The translations under genes and the position numbers were made by a program. 5,368 nt of DNA from a bacterium (GTDB lineage Bacteria > Vulcanimicrobiota > Xenobia > RGZZ01), in the NCBI GenBank assembly GCA_021782195.1, contig JAJXVI010000112.1:1834-7201 (forward strand), written 5' to 3'. How positions within the stretch are numbered: position 1 is the first letter of the stretch; each line of letters begins with the position of its first letter. Shown here piece by piece: positions 1 through 5,368 of the stretch. The notes beneath the pieces were generated by a model. That model had not been told where the DNA came from. It did no database searches and saw only the letters and a program-made list of their open reading frames with translations.

Positions 1-1
1 C

Positions 2-451
2 TCTCTGTATCTGCAAACCGACCGCGAGAAAGAAGCTCAGGAAGCTTTCGAGAAAGTGCTGTCGCTGGAACCAAACAACGTCGAGGCCCACGCTTCGATG
101 GCCATGGTCCACGGCCGAAATGGCCGCTGGAAACAGGCCGCAGACTCCTTCAGAGAAGCGTTGAACCGTGACGGACGCTCCCCGGACCTCCATCACGGTC
201 TCGCACAGGCCTACTTTCACCTGGGTGACTTTTCCGCAGCGCTCAAGGAAGTCAAGAAGGTCCTGCAGATCGATGCTACGCTGGTGGATGCGCTCGTTCT
301 CATGGGCCGAATCTACCAGTCGCGAGGTCTGACGGCACAGGCCACCGCAGCGTGGAAGAAGGCGCTCGAGCTTCGGCCCGAGTGCAGTGAAGCCCAGGAA
401 TGCCTTTCACTGCAACGACCAGAGCGTTCAAGATTGACCCGTAAGCGATAG
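2..451 (+). CDS. TPR-repeat protein, C-terminal part (5' end outside window)
   Basis: The reading frame is open from the left edge to the TAG at 449-451, so only the last 149 residues are present and the true start lies upstream. Three complete 34-residue tetratricopeptide repeats can be laid end to end. They begin at [20 protein letters not shown] and [10 protein letters not shown], and each carries the small/aromatic residue pattern of TPR helices A and B and ends in a basic or acidic turn. The C-terminal half of a fourth repeat precedes them ([16 protein letters not shown]). The protein ends with a short basic tail ([11 protein letters not shown]). TPR arrays are protein-protein interaction scaffolds; this is family knowledge and does not identify the partner. 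No catalytic domain, membrane segment or export signal is visible in this part, but the missing N-terminus could hold one. The next gene, asnS, starts 200 bases downstream behind a hairpin, so shared transcription is not obvious. Confidence 0.85.
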   Translation, partial: SLYLQTDREKEAQEAFEKVLSLEPNNVEAHASMAMVHGRNGRWKQAADSFREALNRDGRSPDLHHGLAQAYFHLGDFSAALKEVKKVLQIDATLVDALVLMGRIYQSRGLTAQATAAWKKALELRPECSEAQECLSLQRPERSRLTRKR

Positions 452-476
452 GCACTCCGCGCCGCCCTCGCCGGCA

Positions 477-531
477 GTTGGGCCTCCTCGATGCCGCTTG
501 TGCCCCCGCACGAATCGCGCGTAAGGCCAAC
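477..531 (+). terminator. Tiered hairpin after the TPR gene, possible terminator
   Basis: Three nested stems lie 25 bases after the TPR stop codon. The outer stem pairs 477-485 (GTTGGGCCT) with 524-531 (AGGCCAAC), with one bulged G. The middle stem pairs CGAT 489-492 with ATCG 514-517. The inner stem pairs TTGTGC 498-503 with GCACGA 508-513 around a CCCC loop, with one G-U pair. No U-run follows, so intrinsic termination is inferred only from position and structure. It could instead be a leader structure of asnS. Confidence 0.35.
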
Positions 532-632
532 GGCGTGATGAAAGCGCTTGCCAGGGAGCGTCGAGGCAATCGTCGAAACCCGCTTTCCTCACTATTCTCG
601 CGCGAATCAAAGCAACGATTTCTGTCGCGAGC

Positions 633-641
633 GGAAGAAGG
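633..641 (+). promoter_or_regulatory. Ribosome binding site of asnS
   Basis: GGAAGAAGG lies 10 bases before the ATG at 652 and supports that start over in-frame upstream starts at 478 (TTG) and 538 (ATG), which would add a basic N-terminal extension unlike the family. An imperfect hairpin sits directly upstream (CTCGCG 597-602 with CGCGAG 626-631, plus AATC 605-608 with GATT 617-620). I could not place a convincing -35/-10 pair between 532 and 630. Confidence 0.6.
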
Positions 642-651
642 TTGCACCTGT

Positions 652-2031
652 ATGTCTGAGAGTCCGCTTGTAGAGACCCTTCCCCCGGTCTCACTCATTT
701 CCGACGTGGGACGTTACGACGGCCAGCCGGTCAAGATCAAGGGGTGGCTGCGCAACAAGCGCTCCAGTGGAAAGATTCATTTCCTCATCCTGCGTGATGG
801 AAGCGGCCAGATCCAGGGTGTCGCCGCGCGCAACGACGTGAGCCCCGAGTGCTTCGAGCGAATGGGAACTCTGCAGCAGGAAACCTCGGTGATTGCCACT
901 GGTATCGTACGAGCTGACGAACGTGCACCGGGAGGCTATGAACTCTCCCTGCGCGACCTGGAGATCGTCGGATCGTCTGAAAACTTTCCGATTTCACCGA
1001 AGGAACATGGCGTTGATTTCCTCATGGACAACCGTCATCTCTGGCTTCGCTCAGCAAACCAGCACGCCATCCTTCGCGTTCGTCACGAAATCATCAAGGC
1101 CTGTGAAGACTGGCTGGACGCACACGGGTTCCTGCGCATCGACGCCCCCATCCTGACACCGGCAGCGTGTGAGGGTACGACCACACTGTTCGAGACTGAA
1201 TACTTTGAGTACAAGGCCTTCCTGTCACAGAGTGGTCAACTCTACAACGAAGCAACAGCCATGGCGTTTGGCCGGGTGTACTGCTTCGGCCCGACGTTTC
1301 GCGCGGAGAAGTCAAAGACCCGTCGCCACCTGATGGAGTTCTGGATGATCGAGCCTGAGATGGCCTTCGCTGAACAGGAAGAGAACATGGAAGTCCAGGA
1401 GCAGTTTGTCTCCTACATCGTGGCGCGCGTCCTGGAGAAGCGAAAGGCGGAGCTTTGTCAACTTGGCCGCGACACCTCAAAGCTGGAAAAGGTTATCGCT
1501 CCATTTCCCCGCCTGTCCTATGATGAAGCCGTACTGACCCTCCAGAAGGCAGGCAAGGAAATCCAGTGGGGAAACGACTTCGGGGGGGACGAGGAGACGG
1601 TCCTTGCGGAGCAGTTCGACCGCCCGGTCTTTGTTCACAGCTACCCAGTGCGGTGCAAGGCTTTCTACATGAAGGCCGACCCCAGGCGTCCCGAAGTTGC
1701 GCGATGCGCCGACCTTCTCGCACCTGAGGGCTACGGTGAGATCATCGGCGGAGGTCAACGCGAGGACGACGGCACGACGTTGGAGGAGCGCATCAAGGAA
1801 CACGGTCTTCCAAGAGAGGCCTTCGACTGGTACCTGGATCTCCGCAAGTACGGAACCGTACCGCACAGCGGGTTCGGCATGGGAATCGAGCGCGTCGTGG
1901 CGTGGATCTGCGGACTCGAGCACATCCGCGAAACCATCCCGTTCCCACGCATGCTCAGTCGTCTGACCCCTCACACGCACCTGACCCCCGCACGACCAAC
2001 AGGACCGAGCGTACAAGCCCCTGGCACCTGA
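652..2031 (+). CDS. asnS: Asparaginyl-tRNA synthetase (AsnRS)
   Basis: This class II cytoplasmic aminoacyl-tRNA synthetase charges tRNA-Asn with asparagine using ATP. The 459 residues match the usual bacterial length of about 430-466. An N-terminal OB-fold anticodon-binding domain (about residues 20-107, including [18 protein letters not shown] and [13 protein letters not shown]) is followed by the catalytic core. Motif 1 is around residues 158-172 (proline in IDAPILTP). Motif 2 is around 215-235 ([16 protein letters not shown], of the AsnRS rather than the AspRS kind). Motif 3 is at 406-417 ([12 protein letters not shown], with the ATP-binding arginine 414). [16 protein letters not shown] at 355-370 is also typical of AsnRS. 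The ATG at 652 is chosen because it has a good ribosome binding site and leads straight into the OB-fold. The family normally ends near [11 protein letters not shown] (residue 440); here 19 more residues follow, rich in proline and threonine. Its presence suggests that Asn-tRNA is made directly, although an additional transamidation route cannot be excluded. Confidence 0.96.
   Translation: MSESPLVETLPPVSLISDVGRYDGQPVKIKGWLRNKRSSGKIHFLILRDGSGQIQGVAARNDVSPECFERMGTLQQETSVIATGIVRADERAPGGYELSLRDLEIVGSSENFPISPKEHGVDFLMDNRHLWLRSANQHAILRVRHEIIKACEDWLDAHGFLRIDAPILTPAACEGTTTLFETEYFEYKAFLSQSGQLYNEATAMAFGRVYCFGPTFRAEKSKTRRHLMEFWMIEPEMAFAEQEENMEVQEQFVSYIVARVLEKRKAELCQLGRDTSKLEKVIAPFPRLSYDEAVLTLQKAGKEIQWGNDFGGDEETVLAEQFDRPVFVHSYPVRCKAFYMKADPRRPEVARCADLLAPEGYGEIIGGGQREDDGTTLEERIKEHGLPREAFDWYLDLRKYGTVPHSGFGMGIERVVAWICGLEHIRETIPFPRMLSRLTPHTHLTPARPTGPSVQAPGT
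1963..1998 (+). repeat. Imperfect 18-base tandem duplication at the asnS 3' end
   Basis: CTGACCCC occurs at 1963-1970 and again at 1981-1988, exactly 18 bases later, and each copy is followed by a similar CAC-rich segment (TCACACGCAC and CGCACGACCA). In frame it encodes LTPHTH then LTPARP. The second copy lies at the point where AsnRS proteins normally stop, so a small duplication may have created or carried the C-terminal tail. The repeat is short and imperfect, so chance is possible. Confidence 0.45.
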
Positions 2032-2058
2032 CGCGAGGTTCTGCCAACCGTGACTCGC

Positions 2059-2100
2059 AGGGTGTGCGCAACCCGGGCCCCGTCCCGTTGCGCATATCCT
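2059..2100 (+). terminator. Hairpin after asnS, candidate terminator
   Basis: A 14-bp stem pairs 2059-2072 (AGGGTGTGCGCAAC) with 2087-2100 (GTTGCGCATATCCT). The inner 8 bp are perfect, and the outer part contains two G-U pairs. GGG 2075-2077 and CCC 2084-2086 can extend it inward past a two-base bulge. It begins 27 bases after the asnS stop. The wobble pairs work only in the + strand RNA, which fits the asnS transcript rather than the opposing one. No U-run follows, so it is not a textbook intrinsic terminator; Rho-assisted termination or 3'-end protection are alternatives. Confidence 0.5.
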
Positions 2101-2146
2101 CTTGCGCGAGAGGGGGGACGCGAAACGTCGCTCCCCCCCAGAGGAT
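2096..2146 (-). terminator. Hairpin after the exported-protein gene, candidate terminator
   Basis: An outer perfect 7-bp stem (2096-2102 ATCCTCT with 2140-2146 AGAGGAT) encloses a second 7-bp stem (2112-2118 GGGGGGA with 2132-2138 TCCCCCC). Read on the minus strand it begins 4 bases after the stop codon of the exported-protein gene. It shares 2096-2100 with the asnS hairpin, so in a + strand transcript the two are mutually exclusive. No U-run is present on either strand. It is probably the tail end of convergent transcription. Confidence 0.45.
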
Positions 2147-2149
2147 CGC

Positions 2150-2815
2150 TCAGTGAACGCGCAGGCTCTTTTCCGTCGCGTGGAAGGCACTGACGTAGCG
2201 AGGGTAGCTGGCGTTGGAGCAGGTGCTCAAGACCCCGATCAGTGTCTTGCCTCGCACCACGCAGTACCAACGCTGACGCGTGAGCATCATCTTGAGCAGC
2301 GATTGGCCTTTCCCGGTCGCAGGAGTTTTCGCCGGCTGGCGCGGAACCCCGATTGCAAAACCCGTGCCCGTGCCCGTCACTTCAAGCACGAAACCCTGCT
2401 TGCCATCAATCGTAAAGAGCCTCTGGTTGATGACCTTGAGGTCAGCTCGAGGGTCAATGTTCGTCTGAGCTCCCGGGCTGAGGCCAAACTTGACCCCGTG
2501 AATCACGCTGATGTTCTTCTCAAGCAGCTCCTTCGCGGTGTACGCATGGTTGAACTGTTGCACAAAGACGGCGATGTTCGCACCTGAACCCCACGCCACA
2601 GGATGGTGCGCGGCGTCGTAGCGCGTCTTCGCCGCGTCCGGAGCGACCCATCCTGTTCGGAAGGAACCAGGAACGCTGCTGGCAGGAAGACTTCGCCACT
2701 CTCTCGGTCCTCGAACCTCAAAGTCAAACTCATAGTCTACGTAGGCAAAGGCCGGCGCAATTACGACCAGTGCGAATAGTGCAAGGCAGATGGCTGCCAC
2801 GATCCGTCTCTTCAT
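2150..2815 (-). CDS. Small exported protein of unknown function, possibly PsbP/Mog1-like fold
   Basis: The predicted product has 221 residues. Residues 1-24 form a clear Sec signal peptide: basic MKRR, a hydrophobic core (IVAAICLALFALVVIA) and an AFA cleavage site before YVDYEFDF. The mature protein of about 197 residues is predicted to be secreted or periplasmic. No second membrane segment or lipobox is seen. Two mature cysteines (C185 in RWYCVV, C199 in LSTCSN) could form a disulfide. The start at 2815 is preferred over an in-frame ATG at 2929 because it begins the signal peptide directly and has GGAG 11 bases upstream. I do not recognise the family. The layout of a tryptophan-rich start (GPREWRSLP), a middle strand-like segment (GKQGFVLEVTGTGTGF) and an ending of the type VVRGKTLIGVLSTCS followed by a helix and KSLRV resembles PsbP/Mog1/DcrB-like proteins, but this is inference only. 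It is transcribed alone, convergent to asnS and divergent from the kinase gene. Confidence 0.85.
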   Translation of the reverse strand: MKRRIVAAICLALFALVVIAPAFAYVDYEFDFEVRGPREWRSLPASSVPGSFRTGWVAPDAAKTRYDAAHHPVAWGSGANIAVFVQQFNHAYTAKELLEKNISVIHGVKFGLSPGAQTNIDPRADLKVINQRLFTIDGKQGFVLEVTGTGTGFAIGVPRQPAKTPATGKGQSLLKMMLTRQRWYCVVRGKTLIGVLSTCSNASYPRYVSAFHATEKSLRVH

Positions 2816-2826
2816 CAGTCCAAAAT

Positions 2827-2830
2827 CTCC
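2827..2830 (-). promoter_or_regulatory. Ribosome binding site of the exported-protein gene
   Basis: On the minus strand GGAG stands 11 bases before the ATG at 2815. It is modest but supports the signal-peptide start over the longer open frame beginning at 2929. Confidence 0.45.
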
Positions 2831-2862
2831 ATGGTCGGTCCGCGCTGCGGCGGGAAAGAATG

Positions 2863-2873
2863 TCACAGTGTGA
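2863..2873. promoter_or_regulatory. Dyad TCACA-N1-TGTGA, possible operator
   Basis: This is a perfect 5-1-5 inverted repeat in the divergent gap, about 48 bases upstream of the exported-protein start codon. The half-sites resemble CRP half-sites but in the opposite order and with the wrong spacing, so it is not a CRP site. The binding protein, if any, is unknown. Confidence 0.25.
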
Positions 2874-2955
2874 AGGTGGTTGATTCGAAAAGCGCCAGGG
2901 GGTTCCTGCCTCTGCTCCGACCCATTCATAACGAGCGCGCAAGCTCACCGGACAC

Positions 2956-2970
2956 GGAACAGCATGTTCC
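2956..2970. promoter_or_regulatory. Dyad GGAACA-N3-TGTTCC, possible operator
   Basis: This perfect 6-3-6 inverted repeat lies in the divergent gap, about 92 bases before the kinase start and 141 bases before the exported-protein start. Its length and half-site size are typical of a dimeric helix-turn-helix regulator site. It resembles the Gram-positive LexA box (GAAC-N4-GTTC) but has a 5-base spacer. Fourteen bases further is a second short dyad (CTCTG 2973-2977 with CAGAG 2984-2988). No regulator gene is visible in the window. Confidence 0.35.
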
Positions 2971-3061
2971 CCCTCTGTGACTGCAGAGATGGCGTCAGGA
3001 GTTCCGGACGCCGGGTTGGAAACAGGAGCTCTCGGGTGAAAGAGAGAATTCGCCGTTTTCC

Positions 3062-4222
3062 ATGAAGTTATTGTTCGTTCAGGACGGATCCGACGACGCC
3101 ACCAGTGCCATTCCCATGGCGTGGCCCGGATCCCTTTCCGTTCACGACGTCGCGACAGCCCTGAAACTGCTGGCGCGTGAATCGTTTGATGTCGTTGTAC
3201 TGTCGCCACTGGCGGCAAATGCGAAACACCTGTGCGAACAGGCTTCTGATCTTGCGATCGTCGCACTCCCCTGCTCATCGGGCGCAACGCTGGATGGGTA
3301 TGCCAGTGTCAGGTCGGTCCGAGACCTCGAAATGCTAGAGCTGGTGCTGCGCGAGATTGAACTCGAGGGAAAGAACAGGAAGCTCAGCCTGCAACTGCTG
3401 GCTCGAACGCGCGAACTCGACGACGCGACACGACGCCTCGTTGGAATGCAGTCAGCGCTGACAACCTCGTTGAAGATGAGCCAGGTCTTGAGTCTGGTAC
3501 GAGGAATCTGTCACGAACTCAACAATCCGATGACAGGGATACTGGGCTACGCGCAACTCCTCCAGGAGACTCTTCAGGGGGTGGAAGGCGCAGCAGACCT
3601 GAAGGAGATCGAGACCTGCGCGCAGCGTTGCCGCGAAATCATCGGCCGTCTGGCACGATTCTCGCGGACCGAGAAACCCGTCTTCGCGCTGCTCTGCATC
3701 AACGACTCCGTCCGCGAGACCCTCGAGTTCATCAACTTCCACGCAGTTCGCCACCGTGTCACGATTGAGAGCCATCTTGACCCTGCCTTGCCGGAGACGC
3801 TTGCCCTCGCACAGGACGTTCGTATCGCCGTGCTTGCACTGTGCCTGAACGCCATCCAGGCGATGCCCGCGGGTGGCACCCTGAAGGTGGAGACCTGTTT
3901 GCGCGAAACGCTCCTCTACGTCACGGTCTCTGACTCGGGGGAAGGCATTTCCCCTGAGAACCTCAACCACATCTTTCTACCCCTCTTCACGACGCACGCG
4001 TCCGAACAACGGGCGGGACTGGGCCTGACCATTGCTCGCGCCGTCGCGGAAAATCACGGGGGTACAATTCTGGTCGACAGTTCCGTCGGCAGTGGCAGTA
4101 CATTTGCGTTGGTTATTCCGGTTCGCCTCCAGATTGAACCAACCGCTCAACCGCTAACCGCACCAGCAGAGGCGCCGGCATCCCCCGTTTCTTCGATGAG
4201 GGCTACCGGGCCGGCACTCTGA
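3062..4222 (+). CDS. Soluble sensor histidine kinase with degenerate receiver-like N-terminus
   Basis: The predicted product has 386 residues and no membrane segment or signal peptide, so it should be cytoplasmic. Residues 1-100 look like a receiver domain: MKLLFVQDGSDD for strand 1 and the acidic pocket, ALKLLARESFDVVVLSPL for helix and strand 3, and LAIVALPCSS for strand 4. The expected phosphoacceptor aspartate after VVVL is serine (residue 48) and the conserved lysine position reads VRD, so phosphotransfer is unlikely. A coiled-coil-like linker (about 90-130) leads to a dimerisation domain with H box CHELNNPMTGILGYAQLL (phosphorylated histidine 151), then an ATPase domain: N box LNAIQAM (N263), G1 DSGEGI (291-296), F box IFLPLFTT, G2 GLGLTIAR (319-326) and G3 GSGSTF (343-348). 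The kinase part is therefore complete and should autophosphorylate. A proline/alanine-rich tail (about 360-386) follows. The upstream ribosome site is weak (GAGAG, 15 bases away); the ATG is chosen because it begins strand 1. No cognate response regulator is present. The stop is 34 bases before yebC, which suggests co-transcription. Confidence 0.9.
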   Translation: MKLLFVQDGSDDATSAIPMAWPGSLSVHDVATALKLLARESFDVVVLSPLAANAKHLCEQASDLAIVALPCSSGATLDGYASVRSVRDLEMLELVLREIELEGKNRKLSLQLLARTRELDDATRRLVGMQSALTTSLKMSQVLSLVRGICHELNNPMTGILGYAQLLQETLQGVEGAADLKEIETCAQRCREIIGRLARFSRTEKPVFALLCINDSVRETLEFINFHAVRHRVTIESHLDPALPETLALAQDVRIAVLALCLNAIQAMPAGGTLKVETCLRETLLYVTVSDSGEGISPENLNHIFLPLFTTHASEQRAGLGLTIARAVAENHGGTILVDSSVGSGSTFALVIPVRLQIEPTAQPLTAPAEAPASPVSSMRATGPAL

Positions 4223-4244
4223 CTGTCTGCAATTTCAACGCTCA

Positions 4245-4251
4245 GAGGGAG
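4245..4251 (+). promoter_or_regulatory. Ribosome binding site of yebC
   Basis: GAGGGAG with 5 bases to the ATG at 4257 is a strong site. It lies in the 34-base gap after the kinase gene, where no promoter or hairpin is seen. Confidence 0.7.
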
Positions 4252-4256
4252 TCAAC

Positions 4257-5006
4257 ATGTCGGGTCATTCCAAGTGGCACAACATCCGTGAGAAGAAATC
4301 AAAGGTCGACGCCCAGCGAGGCAAGGCCTTTACCCGCGTCAGCAAGGAGATACTGCTGGCAGCGCGCAAGGGAGGAGGAGACCCGAACAGCAACTTCGCG
4401 CTCAAGAATGCCATCGGTCGCGCTCGTGAGGTCAACATGCCGGCCGATAACATCAAGCGCCTGATCGAACGTGCGACGGGTGGAGGGGAAGGCTCGCAGT
4501 TCGAAGAGGTCACGTATGAAGGGTACGGTCCTCACGGCGTGGCGGTCATGGTAGAGGCCGCCACTGACAACCGTAACCGCACGGCTGCTGACATTCGCCA
4601 CCTTTTCGCGAAGTACGGCGGCAACCTCGGAGAGGGTGGATGCGTGGCCTGGATGTTCACACGCCAGGGGCTCATCACGCTTGCGCTTGATTCGGTGGAC
4701 GAGGAACGACTGATCGACCTGGCCGTGAATGCCGGGGCCGACGACGTGCGTGAATCCGACGGTCAGTGGGAAGTCGTGACGTCACCAGACACCTACTATA
4801 CGGTGCTCGAAGCGATCGAGAAGGCCGGCCTGGCCACCCTGTCATCCGACCTGGAGATGGTGGCACAGAACGTGGTTGCCCTCGGACGTTCAGAGGCTCC
4901 TTCGGTGCTGAAGATGATGGAGATGCTTGAGGACCACGACGACGTGCAGAACGTGTACGCGAACTTCGACATTCCGGCTGACGTTCTCGAAGAGGTAACC
5001 GCCTGA
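4257..5006 (+). CDS. yebC: YebC/PmpR/TACO1 family protein
   Basis: The product has 249 residues, matching the roughly 240-250 of the family, and the sequence is conserved along its length. The N-terminal signature is SGHSKWHNIREKKSKVDAQR with RGKAFTRVSKEI. It is followed by MPADNIKRLIERATG (61-75), YEGYGPHGVAVMVE (87-100), TDNRNRTAADIRHLFAKYGG (103-122) and an acidic C-terminal part that ends in the usual fashion (VYANFDIPADV). Family members have been described both as DNA-binding transcriptional regulators (PmpR) and, like mitochondrial TACO1, as translation factors that act with the ribosome. The sequence does not decide between these roles. It acts in the cytoplasm. The strong Shine-Dalgarno and the unbroken family N-terminus fix the start. 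It probably shares a transcript with the histidine kinase upstream, and ruvC follows in the order seen in many bacteria. Confidence 0.95.
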   Translation: MSGHSKWHNIREKKSKVDAQRGKAFTRVSKEILLAARKGGGDPNSNFALKNAIGRAREVNMPADNIKRLIERATGGGEGSQFEEVTYEGYGPHGVAVMVEAATDNRNRTAADIRHLFAKYGGNLGEGGCVAWMFTRQGLITLALDSVDEERLIDLAVNAGADDVRESDGQWEVVTSPDTYYTVLEAIEKAGLATLSSDLEMVAQNVVALGRSEAPSVLKMMEMLEDHDDVQNVYANFDIPADVLEEVTA

Positions 5007-5040
5007 GCGCGTGCTCGCCGGGGTGAATCCGAATCCTGCA

Positions 5041-5082
5041 GAGGCCTGTGTGACGCCACGATGCGCGCGTTACACGGGCCTC
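5041..5082 (+). terminator. 16-bp hairpin between yebC and ruvC
   Basis: Bases 5041-5056 (GAGGCCTGTGTGACGC) pair with 5067-5082 (GCGTTACACGGGCCTC) over 16 continuous base pairs, two of them G-U, closing a 10-base loop. The hairpin begins 34 bases after the yebC stop. The G-U pairs favour a role in the + strand RNA. No U-run follows (the next bases are GAACGGTTCTTTG), so it may be a Rho-assisted terminator, a partial attenuator before ruvC or a 3'-end stabiliser. A smaller stem follows (GCCAC 5130-5134 with GTGGC 5140-5144). Confidence 0.6.
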
Positions 5083-5187
5083 GAACGGTTCTTTGACCAG
5101 CCACGGGTTCTCGTGCCCCTTTCGTACGGGCCACCGCACGTGGCACTGCCGGGAGGGCAAAGCAGGGGCTGCAGTACAATTGTTGAA

Positions 5188-5192
5188 AGAGG
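5188..5192 (+). promoter_or_regulatory. Ribosome binding site of ruvC
   Basis: AGAGG with 6 bases to the ATG at 5199 favours this start over the in-frame ATG at 5205, which would be 12 bases away. Confidence 0.55.
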
Positions 5193-5198
5193 CTCAAC

Positions 5199-5368
5199 AT
5201 GTCAATGACCACAATCATGGGCGTCGATCCCGGCACTGCCACTACAGGATACGGCGTGATCGAGGCCGATCACCAGTACTGCCGTCTTGTCACCTATGGA
5301 ACCATCCGCACGACCCCGGAGCAAACGCGCGCGGAGAGACTGCGGCGCATCCACAGCCAGTTGGAGCA
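5199..5368 (+). CDS. ruvC: Holliday junction endonuclease RuvC, N-terminal part (cut by window edge)
   Basis: RuvC is a dimeric, metal-dependent nuclease that cuts four-way DNA junctions in step with the RuvAB branch-migration motor, completing recombinational repair. The 56 residues visible show the N-terminal signature of the RNase H-like fold: IMGVDPGTATTGYGVIE, with the first catalytic aspartate at residue 10, followed by the second strand region (CRLVTYGTIRT) and the start of the helix with RAERLRRIHSQL. The remaining catalytic acids lie beyond the right edge. The start adds three or four residues before the usual first strand and is fixed by its ribosome site. The gene lies 192 bases after yebC; ruvA and ruvB would be expected downstream but cannot be seen. 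Confidence 0.95.
   Translation, partial: MSMTTIMGVDPGTATTGYGVIEADHQYCRLVTYGTIRTTPEQTRAERLRRIHSQLE

Noticed and set aside
452..651. T-box riboswitch ahead of asnS
   Set aside because: The conserved T-box antiterminator sequence and a U-run terminator are both missing.
1477..2190. Long open frame of 237 codons on the minus strand across asnS
   Set aside because: It is antisense to a fully conserved synthetase, its translation is rich in arginine, serine and proline with no family motif, and such shadows are common in GC-rich DNA.
2102..2587. Open frame of 161 codons on the + strand opposite the exported-protein gene
   Set aside because: The minus-strand gene has a signal peptide and a coherent fold-like sequence; the + strand frame has neither and begins inside the terminator hairpin.
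2816..2929. N-terminal extension of the exported protein to an ATG at 2929
   Set aside because: It would bury the signal peptide 38 residues inside the protein, and it has no better ribosome site than the start at 2815.
3452..3970. Open frame of 172 codons antisense to the kinase
   Set aside because: It lies entirely over the conserved H, N and G1 boxes of the kinase and shows no recognisable motif.
5141..5159. TGGCAC followed by GC as a sigma-54 promoter before ruvC
   Set aside because: The spacing between GG and GC is not the required 10 bases and the TTGCA part is missing.
5175..5180. TACAAT as a -10 box for ruvC
   Set aside because: It matches the consensus in five of six positions, but no -35 element lies 16-18 bases upstream, and a start here would leave a leader of only about a dozen bases.
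4251..5204. Shared TCAACATGTC at the starts of yebC and ruvC
   Set aside because: The ten-base match surrounds start codons of two genes that both begin Met-Ser, so it is most simply chance.
5011..5208. Small GTG-start open frame of 65 codons between yebC and ruvC
   Set aside because: There is no ribosome site at a useful distance, the frame runs through the 16-bp hairpin and overlaps the ruvC start, and the translation has no recognisable features.

Overview
The window looks like a slice of a GC-rich bacterial chromosome carrying mostly housekeeping genes. The AsnRS is of the bacterial asnS type, and yebC is followed by ruvC, an order common in many phyla. I cannot assign a phylum from the sequence. 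There is no transposase, integrase, tRNA, rRNA, CRISPR array or phage-like gene, and no sign of recent transfer.

Layout from left to right: (1) the 3' end of a TPR-repeat protein (2-451, +, open at the left edge); (2) a 200-base gap with a tiered hairpin after the TPR gene; (3) asnS, asparaginyl-tRNA synthetase (652-2031, +), with a short proline-rich C-terminal tail that contains a small sequence duplication; (4) a 118-base convergent gap filled by two overlapping GC-rich hairpins, one reading as the end of the asnS transcript and the other as the end of the opposing transcript; (5) a gene on the minus strand for a small exported protein of unknown function (2150-2815); (6) a 246-base divergent gap with several short dyads that could be operators; (7) a soluble histidine kinase with a degenerate receiver-like N-terminus (3062-4222, +), followed after only 34 bases by (8) yebC (4257-5006, +); (9) a 192-base gap with a 16-bp hairpin; (10) the start of ruvC (5199 to the right edge, +).

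Functionally the window groups translation (AsnRS charges tRNA-Asn; YebC/TACO1 proteins act in translation or as regulators), recombination (RuvC resolves Holliday junctions) and signalling (the kinase). The kinase and yebC are probably co-transcribed. ruvC may be partly separated from them by the hairpin. No response regulator partner for the kinase is visible. I found no convincing new multi-gene system. The points most worth a second look are the kinase's receiver-like domain without a phosphoacceptor aspartate, the exported protein of unknown family, the repeated pattern of long GC-rich hairpins without a U-tract about 25-35 bases after + strand stop codons, and the dyads in the divergent gap.
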